Assembly (NCBI GenBank): GCA_964512385.1
Contig: CAZEHZ010000124.1
Span: 1-5,834, forward strand
Direction: 5' to 3'
DNA length: 5,834 nt
Source: CALXXL01 sp964512385
GTDB taxonomy: Bacteria; Verrucomicrobiota; Lentisphaeria; Victivallales; Victivallaceae
The notes under the pieces: generated by a model
Told to the model about the DNA's origin: nothing
The model's database searches: none
What the model saw: only the letters and a program-made list of their open reading frames with translations
Part shown: piece after piece, positions 1-5,834 of the stretch
Layout of the letters: each line of letters begins with the position of its first letter
How positions within the stretch are numbered: the first letter of the stretch is position 1
Made by a program: the position numbers and the translations under genes

Positions 1-1050
1 ATGCTCGACAATAGATATGAAATACTTGAGGTCATCGGTACCGGCGGCATGGCCGGAATTATGGCTGTTGCGATGAAAAAGTTAAGTAATTGCCAAATCT
101 CCGCAGTTGTCGGCACTAATCAGGCCAAAGCCAAAACCTTTGCCGATAATTTCCGCATACCGTTTTATACAGATCAAATTTCTCAAGTTCTGCAAATGCC
201 GCAAATCGACTTGATTTATGTAGCTACTCAGCATCCGTTTCATTTTCAAATTGCCAAAGCCGCATTACAGAATAATAAACACGTTTTATGTGAAAAACCC
301 ATGACGATGCGCCCGGAGGAAAACGTTGAATTAAACACTATAGCCCAAGCTAATAATGTACTGCTTTTAGAGGGTTACATGTACCGTTTTCATCCGCAAA
401 CTAAATTATTGGTGGATCTTTTACAGCAAAATGTGATCGGACAGGTTCACACCATCGTTTGCGGATACAGCGGTTGTACAGCGTTTAACCCGCAATTCAG
501 ACTGTTTAATCCGGCGGTTGGCGGCGGCTCGATTTGGGATGTGGGCGGCTATCCGGTCTCCTCGGTAGGTCTGATTATGGCGGCCTTGAATAACAACACT
601 CCGCAAGCACCGCTGCAAATGGCGGCGGCCGGCATTTTAGCGGAAAACGGTGTGGATATAAATTCATCGTTGACGCTGATATATCCGAATCAAATTATTG
701 CCCGGTTAAACTGCGGTGCGCTGGCCAGAGAAGAGAATAAATTAACCATCTACGGCACTGAGGGCCGCTTGATTGTGCCGGAACCGTGGATGTATAATCG
801 TACCGAACCCCGCAACGGTCATATTATAAAAATATCTTCTAACGGCGAGGAAGAGATTTTTCAGACGGCGGCAACTCAAACCAGTTTTACGGCAGAAGCA
901 GATCAAATTTCGCAATATTTATCCGGCAACCATGCCGATTTACTGCAATTTCCGGTAATGACTCCGGCGGAAAGTGTGATACAGAACACCATTTTAACCG
1001 ACTGGGTAAAAGCCGTAGGCGGCATTACCGCCGATAAATGTCAGGGCTGA
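1..1050 (+). CDS. Gfo/Idh/MocA-family NAD(P)-dependent oxidoreductase
   Basis: Cytoplasmic dehydrogenase that probably oxidises or reduces a sugar, polyol or dihydrodiol with NAD(P). Seen: an N-terminal Rossmann fold with the dinucleotide loop GTGGMAG at residues 13-19, the family's CEKP motif at 97-100 (Lys99 being the usual catalytic lysine), YMYRFHPQ at 126-133, and GGGSIWDVGGYP at 174-185 opening the C-terminal substrate-binding fold. The Asp180/Tyr184 spacing (DVGxY) matches the glucose-fructose oxidoreductase and dimeric dihydrodiol dehydrogenase subgroup, where Lys, Asp and Tyr act in catalysis; this assignment is from family knowledge. At 349 residues the length is normal, so the protein looks complete. 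No signal peptide is visible. The ATG is the first base of the window, so no ribosome site can be seen and a start further upstream cannot be excluded. The first 18 residues oddly resemble the start of a Ser/Thr kinase. It is convergent with the MFS gene. The exact substrate cannot be told. Confidence 0.9.
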   Translation: MLDNRYEILEVIGTGGMAGIMAVAMKKLSNCQISAVVGTNQAKAKTFADNFRIPFYTDQISQVLQMPQIDLIYVATQHPFHFQIAKAALQNNKHVLCEKPMTMRPEENVELNTIAQANNVLLLEGYMYRFHPQTKLLVDLLQQNVIGQVHTIVCGYSGCTAFNPQFRLFNPAVGGGSIWDVGGYPVSSVGLIMAALNNNTPQAPLQMAAAGILAENGVDINSSLTLIYPNQIIARLNCGALAREENKLTIYGTEGRLIVPEPWMYNRTEPRNGHIIKISSNGEEEIFQTAATQTSFTAEADQISQYLSGNHADLLQFPVMTPAESVIQNTILTDWVKAVGGITADKCQG

Positions 1051-1057
1051 AATATGA

Positions 1058-1092
1058 CAAATCCACACCGAAAATTCACCTTTGTGGAGTTG
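1058..1092. terminator. Inverted repeat between convergent genes, possible bidirectional terminator
   Basis: Bases 1058-1067 (CAAATCCACA) pair with 1083-1092 (TGTGGAGTTG) in nine of ten positions, the one mismatch being A1061 against G1089, around a 15-base loop. It lies in the 62-base gap where the oxidoreductase gene and the MFS gene meet tail to tail, which is where a shared terminator would sit. Against it: the loop is large and neither side is followed by a proper run of T, so an intrinsic terminator is only weakly supported. Confidence 0.3.
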
Positions 1093-1112
1093 CGTTTGCC
1101 ACTATATGATTG

Positions 1113-2291
1113 TTACTTGGTTTTCCGGCCGTAATATATTAACAATATAATGGCACAGATGAAAGACAACGGGCTTAGCAACAAGGCATAACGCAGAGTA
1201 AACAAGTCGGCGAACGCCCCTACCCCTAAAAACAGCAGTCCGGCGACACCCCAAGTTCCACCGACAATCAAGCCCATTCGGGTGCCTAACGCCGGGCCGT
1301 TGGCGGCGGTGCGGCATAAGGTAACCAGTTGCGGAAATCCGGCGCCAACCAAGACGCCCGATATCAACGCCAGCGGCAACCACCACATCGAACGCTCGGC
1401 ACCGACAATATACAATATCATAATTGGCACGCCGGCCATAATCTGATATTTTATCAATTTTACCACCGGAAAACGCTTAATCAATACACTGCTGGTATAT
1501 AATGCCGACAGCCCCGCCCCTAATCCGAACAACATGGCACTCAACCCGCTGAACAACAACGAGAACTGCGCCAATCGCAAATACGTGGGCAACAACCCGC
1601 TGACAATCATACAGCCGGTATTGATAAACACCGCCAATAGGAAAATCTCCCAAAACGTCAATGGCGACTGCGGAACGGCAACTTGCACTTTTCTTGGTTT
1701 CTTGTCCGCTTGTCCCATCGCCAATTTGACTCTGGCCTGCTGAAACAGATACAATAACGGTAATACAATAATCAGCAGAAGCAGTAGCCCCTTAAGCCCC
1801 ATAAGTTCCACCAATACACTGCTGACCAACGGCCCGCAGGAACAACCCAGAAATCCGGCCAGCATGAAAACCGAGGTGGCCACCGGCGGCGCAATGGCAC
1901 TGTTATCCACCGCACATACCCCACGCAAGCCCTCCGGATGAACCAGTGCCACCCCGAACCCGGTCAACATCATCAATAACAACAGCCAATAAATTGCACC
2001 GCTCGATACCGGCACAAAACCAATCAGGCAGATAATGCCGGTTAAGAGCAACCCCATTTGAATAAACAATGGTTTCTTCTGTTCGCTACGCAGACCGCCT
2101 ACCATCAGTTGCAGGCCGTTGCAAGAAAATCCTAATACGGCAATCAGCAGACTGCCGGCCGCCACCGACAAACTGTATTTCTCTAAAATCACCGGCAAAA
2201 ATCCAGGCACCATGCCGGACAGCATGTCCACCGTAAAATGCATTCCGGTAAGCACACCAAGTTTATTTGCCGCAATCTGTTTTCTGTTCAT
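1113..2291 (-). CDS. MFS transporter, fosmidomycin-resistance (Fsr)-like
   Basis: Inner-membrane transporter of the major facilitator superfamily, about 392 residues and mostly hydrophobic, with roughly 12 membrane segments split by a basic cytoplasmic loop at about residues 185-212 (KKPRK at 197-201). The Fsr resemblance rests on three things: HFTVDMLSGMVPGFLP near the N-terminus (18-33), where Fsr proteins carry an H-x-x-x-D motif before the first helix; ALVHPEG at 115-121; and the helix after it, SVFMLAGFLGCSCGP (140-154). Known Fsr proteins export fosmidomycin by proton exchange, but many relatives have other or unknown substrates, so drug resistance should not be assumed. The ATG at 2291 is preceded by an A-rich leader with no clear Shine-Dalgarno site. 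It starts 16 bases after the EamA transporter gene on the same strand, so the two are probably co-transcribed and translation may be coupled. Length and helices look intact. Confidence 0.85.
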   Translation of the reverse strand: MNRKQIAANKLGVLTGMHFTVDMLSGMVPGFLPVILEKYSLSVAAGSLLIAVLGFSCNGLQLMVGGLRSEQKKPLFIQMGLLLTGIICLIGFVPVSSGAIYWLLLLMMLTGFGVALVHPEGLRGVCAVDNSAIAPPVATSVFMLAGFLGCSCGPLVSSVLVELMGLKGLLLLLIIVLPLLYLFQQARVKLAMGQADKKPRKVQVAVPQSPLTFWEIFLLAVFINTGCMIVSGLLPTYLRLAQFSLLFSGLSAMLFGLGAGLSALYTSSVLIKRFPVVKLIKYQIMAGVPIMILYIVGAERSMWWLPLALISGVLVGAGFPQLVTLCRTAANGPALGTRMGLIVGGTWGVAGLLFLGVGAFADLFTLRYALLLSPLSFICAIILLIYYGRKTK

Positions 2292-2307
2292 TTTTTATTC
2301 TTTTACT

Positions 2308-3201
2308 TTATTTAAATAGAGCCAAAACCGCTACCCCGGCCAAAATCAATATTAAAGCCGCCAGTTTACCTTTTACATTTGTATCCTTAAACAACCAGCA
2401 TCCCACCGCAAAAGCCACAATGCAGTTGGAACGCCGCATCAGCGACAATATGGAAATTTTGGCCTCCGGCACACTTAACGCATAAAAATAAAGATAATCG
2501 GCCAAAATCAACAAAATTCCGGTTACCGGAATCGTCCACCGCCAAATGAATTTCCGGCCTTGCCCCCGTTTTGCCACACTCTTTATAAAATATGCGGCGC
2601 CTAAGACAAATACAATATCCACCGAGAACCAGAACTGCACCGTCATGCGGGGAATATTCAACACTCCTAACAAGTATTTGTCATATAAAGCCGACCCCGC
2701 CCCCAGCAAAGTTCCGGCTAAAATCAGATGGATGCCACGATGCCGGAACGTAATACCTTCTAATTTACCTAAAACTGAAAATAAATAATACCCGGTAAAC
2801 ACCATAGTCATCCCCACCGCCTGAAGCAACGACGGGATTTCATGGAAAATAATTAAACTGCCGATAAACGTCCATAACGGCGATGACGCCCGGACCGGAG
2901 CGGCGATGGATATCGGTAACTCACGCATGGCATAATAAACACACGTCCAGCTTAACGCCACGATAAAAGATTTTAACAGCAACAGCCACCAAAACAACGT
3001 GGAACACTCCGCCGCCGTCGGCAGTCCGCCGCTTACCGCACTGATGACGATGAAAAAAAACGACCCGCTCAGCGTGGCAAAAAACAGTACCGGCATCACC
3101 GCATTGCCATTTACCGCATGTTTTTTGCACACATCATAAATGCCCAAAAACAGTGCTGATAATAAGATTGGTATTTCCCAACCGGCCAAAGCTGTAATCA
3201 T
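2308..3201 (-). CDS. EamA/DMT-family transporter (10-helix drug/metabolite transporter)
   Basis: Inner-membrane protein of the drug/metabolite transporter superfamily, 297 residues, the usual length for a two-EamA-domain, ten-helix carrier. The internal duplication can be read directly: LGIYDVCKKHA (19-29) corresponds to SALYDKYLLGV (170-180), and the helix pair around YYAMRELPISIAAPVRASSPLW (first half, about 89-110) corresponds to FYALSVPEAKISILSLMRRSN (second half, about 239-259). Each half carries an Arg in the equivalent loop-to-helix position. Family members move amino acids, nucleotides, sugars or drugs, usually outward; the substrate here is unknown. The start is well supported: the ATG at 3201 has GGAG at 3211-3214 with a 9-base spacer. 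It heads a likely two-gene operon with the downstream MFS transporter. A candidate promoter lies about 30 bases upstream of the start. Confidence 0.88.
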   Translation of the reverse strand: MITALAGWEIPILLSALFLGIYDVCKKHAVNGNAVMPVLFFATLSGSFFFIVISAVSGGLPTAAECSTLFWWLLLLKSFIVALSWTCVYYAMRELPISIAAPVRASSPLWTFIGSLIIFHEIPSLLQAVGMTMVFTGYYLFSVLGKLEGITFRHRGIHLILAGTLLGAGSALYDKYLLGVLNIPRMTVQFWFSVDIVFVLGAAYFIKSVAKRGQGRKFIWRWTIPVTGILLILADYLYFYALSVPEAKISILSLMRRSNCIVAFAVGCWLFKDTNVKGKLAALILILAGVAVLALFK

Positions 3202-3210
3202 GTAAAAAAT

Positions 3211-3214
3211 CTCC
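3211..3214 (-). promoter_or_regulatory. Shine-Dalgarno site of the EamA transporter gene
   Basis: Reads GGAG on the minus strand, nine bases ahead of the ATG at 3201. It is the clearest ribosome binding site in the window and fixes the start of that gene. Confidence 0.7.
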
Positions 3215-3230
3215 GTAAAAATAAATTCTT

Positions 3231-3260
3231 ATAATATACAGCTGATTTGGTTTTACTCAA
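3231..3260 (-). promoter_or_regulatory. Candidate sigma-70-type promoter for the EamA-MFS transporter pair
   Basis: On the minus strand TTGAGT (3260-3255) could be a -35 element, followed after 18 bases by TATTAT (3236-3231), or after 16 bases by the overlapping TATATT (3238-3233), as -10. The site lies in the 82-base gap between the phosphatase stop and the EamA start and would give a short leader containing the GGAG site. Support is by eye only; AT-rich gaps throw up such matches by chance. Confidence 0.4.
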
Positions 3261-3283
3261 GCCGGTTTACGGTAAAAACTCCT

Positions 3284-5245
3284 TTATTCCACATTGCCGT
3301 TATAGCGAACCGCCAGCAAAGTCATATCGTCAAACTGCTCGGCACTGCCGGCGTGGTGAAACACCGCACGGATGATTTTATTTATCAGCGCTTCCGGCTC
3401 AATATCATTAGGAACGTTGGTGAATATATTTTCCAGATTGTCCAGCGAAAACTGATTTTCCTGATTATCTATCGCCTCGGTTACGCCATCTGTGTAAAGC
3501 AGCAACATGTCGCCCGGCTTAAATTGATGTTCGGCACAGCCATATACAATGTCGCTAATTGCCAACGGCGGCCCCTGAATGCCACTCAGCACGCTTACCT
3601 TGCCGTCGGCCGCACGCAGTAACGGCGGATTATGCCCGGCATTGGTATAGTGCATAACGCCGGTTTTTAAATTTATTATACCCAGAAAATAAGTAACAAA
3701 CATCATCATGTCATTATTCCGGCTAAGATTGGCATTGATCTTATCCACAATCTCATTGGTGGTTAGATCTGAAGCCGCAATCCCCCGCAACAGTGTTTGG
3801 GTAATTGCCATAAACAATGCCCCCGGAATACTTTTGCCGGAAACATCTCCCACCGCAATACAAATTTCATGTTCAGACAACATAAAAAAGTCAAACAAAT
3901 CCCCGCCCACCACTTTAGCCGGCTTTAATGCGGCAAACAACTGGTAGCTATTGTGTCTGGCCAATGTACACATTTGCGGCAACAGCGACTGCTGAATCTG
4001 ATTGGCAATCGCCAGTTCACTCTCCATCCTATTACGATTAGCCGTATTAACTTCCAGTTCCCGGATATAACTCTGTAAAGAGTTCTGCATAACCGCAAAG
4101 GCATTGTTCAACTGCCCGACTTCATCACGGCGTTTCAGTTTCGGCAACTCCACCGTAAAATCCCCGGAACCGATTTTATTGGCCGCCGGAGTCAACTGCC
4201 GCAATGGACGCAACGCCCGCCACGTCAGCAACGCCAGCAGAAGCATGGTCAAGGTAATCGCCGATATCGCCATTATACTGGCATACCGCTGCAACATGCG
4301 CAACGGCTCAAACAACAACCCTTGCGAAATTACCGACCCGACCAGCCACTTATTGGTGGCAATGCCGGCATAAGACAGCATTACCGAGTCATCATTGCCA
4401 TACCCCGCTTCAGTCGCATACGGATATTCAACACAGCCGGCGACGCCTTGCTGTAAACTTTGCCAAAAAGCCTTATATTCCAACAAATTACCTTTGCCGA
4501 TATCATAAACCGTATAATCCATAATCAATTTTTTATTCGGATGCACCACAATCCGGCCGGTATTGCTTAATAAGAACGCATAGCTGTTGCTGTCCACCAG
4601 TTTATCCAGATACTTTTTCAAATCCTCCAGCGAAATATCCACGGTTATAAAACCTTTAAACTGCAGTTGATTATCAACCATTTTTAAAATTGGATACGAG
4701 TATGTGGTCATTAAAATATTACCCAGCCCGCTGTCAAAATAAGGTTCCGACCACGACCCGTTGACGCGGTCGGCATCTTTATACCAGCCGAAGTCAAAAT
4801 AGTTGTAATCCGCCCCGTTTACCACTACCCGATATTGTTTATCATGGTTAAAATATGTATACCACATGCAGTATTTATTATCCGTATGGCGCATATTGGG
4901 GGCAAAGGTGATACTGCCGCCGGAAACTTCACTGCGAACGGTGCGTAAATCCTTAATTGCTCCGGCTAAAAACTCCTGCAACTGCTCATCGGAATACACA
5001 TTGTTATTAACCACTTCCGCAATCATTCTGGCGGTGCGTTCCGCCTCATTAAACATACCGTCCAGCTGAGCCGCCGCCAATTCGGTACTGCGTTTGGAGC
5101 GCATTTTAATCTCTTGAGTCAATAAAACCGTAGACTGCGATGATAAATAATATGCTAAAACTAAAACCACCAACAGTATTACCGGCGTAATCAACAAAAT
5201 TTGTTGCCACGCCAGAGATTTTTTCCAATTTACAACCATTTTCAT
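3284..5245 (-). CDS. Membrane Cache-HAMP-SpoIIE (PP2C-type) serine/threonine phosphatase
   Basis: Transmembrane sensor with a cytoplasmic RsbU/SpoIIE-like phosphatase. Numbering here is from the TTG at 5284 (666 residues). Order: membrane helix about 29-47; extracytoplasmic double-Cache region about 50-330 with FDFGWYKDAD (163-172), WSEPYFDSG (178-186) and GFITVDISLEDL (211-222); second helix about 335-355; HAMP about 356-408; a coiled linker ending in NQIQQSLLPQ (428-437), typical ahead of SpoIIE domains; then the phosphatase. Metal and catalytic motifs are intact: VGGDLFD (459-465), GDVSGKS (479-485), NAGHNPP (548-554), YTDGVTEA (597-604), FDDMT (651-655). By family, it binds a small ligand outside and dephosphorylates a STAS-type protein inside; no STAS or anti-sigma gene is in the window. 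I prefer ATG 5245 (residue 14) or 5239 (residue 16) over the longer TTG start. ATG 5239 has GGG six bases upstream. The gene may have its own promoter at about 5326-5354. Confidence 0.92.
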   Translation of the reverse strand: MKMVVNWKKSLAWQQILLITPVILLVVLVLAYYLSSQSTVLLTQEIKMRSKRSTELAAAQLDGMFNEAERTARMIAEVVNNNVYSDEQLQEFLAGAIKDLRTVRSEVSGGSITFAPNMRHTDNKYCMWYTYFNHDKQYRVVVNGADYNYFDFGWYKDADRVNGSWSEPYFDSGLGNILMTTYSYPILKMVDNQLQFKGFITVDISLEDLKKYLDKLVDSNSYAFLLSNTGRIVVHPNKKLIMDYTVYDIGKGNLLEYKAFWQSLQQGVAGCVEYPYATEAGYGNDDSVMLSYAGIATNKWLVGSVISQGLLFEPLRMLQRYASIMAISAITLTMLLLALLTWRALRPLRQLTPAANKIGSGDFTVELPKLKRRDEVGQLNNAFAVMQNSLQSYIRELEVNTANRNRMESELAIANQIQQSLLPQMCTLARHNSYQLFAALKPAKVVGGDLFDFFMLSEHEICIAVGDVSGKSIPGALFMAITQTLLRGIAASDLTTNEIVDKINANLSRNNDMMMFVTYFLGIINLKTGVMHYTNAGHNPPLLRAADGKVSVLSGIQGPPLAISDIVYGCAEHQFKPGDMLLLYTDGVTEAIDNQENQFSLDNLENIFTNVPNDIEPEALINKIIRAVFHHAGSAEQFDDMTLLAVRYNGNVE

Positions 5246-5325
5246 CCCAGTTTTATATTTTTTTAGACAATCGCTCAACCACAAGCCCAGCCCCGAACGA
5301 CTTTAGCGACATTACAGGTAATAAT

Positions 5326-5354
5326 AAGATACACGGTGTTCTTTTATAAAGCAA
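5326..5354 (-). promoter_or_regulatory. Candidate sigma-70-type promoter for the phosphatase gene
   Basis: On the minus strand TTGCTT (5354-5349) is followed, after exactly 17 bases, by TATCTT (5331-5326), a fair -35/-10 pair in the gap between the TPR gene and the phosphatase gene. Transcription would begin near 5319, leaving a leader of about 75-80 bases before the ATG at 5245 or 5239. It would also put the upstream TTG start inside the transcript, so it does not by itself settle the start. By-eye match only. Confidence 0.35.
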
Positions 5355-5384
5355 ACCGGACAACTTGAATTGTTGTTTTTTTTA

Positions 5385-5834
5385 TTATCTCAGCCGGTCT
5401 TTACATTGTTTTGCCGGCTCCCAGTCCGGAAAGCGGCGATATGCCTGGTCCGCCAATTCCCGCCCCGCCTGCAGATTGCCCAACGCAAATTCGCACTCCG
5501 CCAAATTAACCATTATAATTGCCGAGTCCGGATGTCGGCTTAAAAGTTGCCGATATAACCCGGCGGCCTGATTATCATTGCCTATTACGGCATTCATAAA
5601 CGCCGCCTGAAAAGTTTTACCGTCGCTGTCCGGCAGTTCCGCCAATTTACTTAATGCCTGAATAAACTCCGGCACGGCGGCCTGCTGACCATGAGTTTTA
5701 AACGCAATCTGCCCGGCAAAATAGTGTTTTAAATATTCACTGTTATGGGAATCATCCAGCGTTGCAAGAACATCTTCCAGCTCTTTATTCCGTTCAGCGG
5801 CAAACAAATAATCGATGTACGGGGCGGCGGCGGC
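5385..5834 (-). CDS. TPR-repeat protein, C-terminal part (5' end outside the window)
   Basis: The frame stays open to the right edge of the window, so this is the last 149 codons of a longer gene; the TTG at 5807 that could open a 140-residue frame is most likely internal, since the codons before it (AAAAPYIDYLF) continue the same helical pattern. The visible part is built of helix-turn-helix pairs like tetratricopeptide repeats: YLKHYFAGQIAFKTHGQQAA, then QAAFMNAVIGNDNQAAGLYR, then MVNLAECEFALGNLQAGREL ending in FPDWEPAK, with the small-residue and Gly-Asn turn pattern of TPRs. TPR proteins are scaffolds that bind other proteins; no enzymatic domain is seen and the job cannot be told from this fragment. 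It lies upstream of the phosphatase gene on the same strand, 139 bases from its ATG, with no clear terminator between. Confidence 0.75.
   Translation of the reverse strand, partial: AAAAPYIDYLFAAERNKELEDVLATLDDSHNSEYLKHYFAGQIAFKTHGQQAAVPEFIQALSKLAELPDSDGKTFQAAFMNAVIGNDNQAAGLYRQLLSRHPDSAIIMVNLAECEFALGNLQAGRELADQAYRRFPDWEPAKQCKDRLR

Noticed and set aside
1102..1386. Open minus-strand frame of 94 codons overlapping the 3' end of the MFS gene
   Set aside because: It lies in another frame of a strongly supported membrane-protein gene, is rich in Arg and shows no recognisable domain; a shadow frame.
3250..3279. Inverted repeat GTTTTAC / GTAAAAAC after the phosphatase stop codon, considered as a terminator
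   Set aside because: Only about six AT-rich pairs with a bulge, a long loop and no T-run on the minus strand; it also overlaps the candidate -35 element of the transporter pair.
3353..5069. Several + strand open frames of 67-89 codons inside the phosphatase gene
   Set aside because: They oppose a gene with intact, well-known motifs along its length, carry no family signature and lack credible ribosome sites.
5252..5279. TTGAGC with TATAAA as a second promoter for the phosphatase gene
   Set aside because: The spacer is only 15 bases and the start point would fall on the start codons, leaving no leader.
5360..5384. ACAAC/GTTGT hairpin followed by a run of T on the + strand, considered as a terminator
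   Set aside because: The T-run is on the wrong strand: the genes on both sides are transcribed on the minus strand, and no + strand gene ends here; the stem is only five weak pairs.

Overview
This is a stretch of bacterial chromosome from an organism I cannot name. The base composition is moderate and the short gaps between genes are AT-rich. One gene has a clear Shine-Dalgarno site (GGAG), so initiation is ordinarily bacterial. All the proteins belong to widespread bacterial families. The two-component make-up of the phosphatase (Cache sensor plus SpoIIE-type PP2C) and the style of the DMT transporter recall gut or anaerobic lineages such as Lentisphaerae, Elusimicrobia or Bacteroidota. That is an impression, not a placement.

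Layout: positions 1-1050 on the + strand hold a Gfo/Idh/MocA-type NAD(P)-dependent oxidoreductase. It meets, tail to tail across a 62-base gap, a run of four minus-strand genes. Reading in their direction of transcription (right to left) these are: the C-terminal part of a TPR-repeat protein that runs off the right edge; a membrane-bound Cache-HAMP-SpoIIE serine/threonine phosphatase; an EamA/DMT-family 10-helix transporter; and an MFS transporter of the fosmidomycin-resistance (Fsr) type. The last two are separated by only 16 bases and probably form an operon. It would be driven by a candidate promoter in the 82-base gap after the phosphatase gene.

How the genes relate: the EamA and MFS genes look like a two-gene small-molecule transport/export unit of unknown substrate. 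The phosphatase is a signalling output protein that senses something outside the membrane. It would be expected to dephosphorylate a STAS-domain anti-anti-sigma factor, but no such partner, kinase or sigma factor lies in the window. The oxidoreductase probably acts on a sugar or a related cyclic polyol, and nothing links it to its neighbours. There is no gene-free stretch over about 140 bases, and I see no RNA gene, mobile element, CRISPR array or attachment site. I do not find a convincing new system here; the region reads as ordinary chromosome with a few points worth checking.
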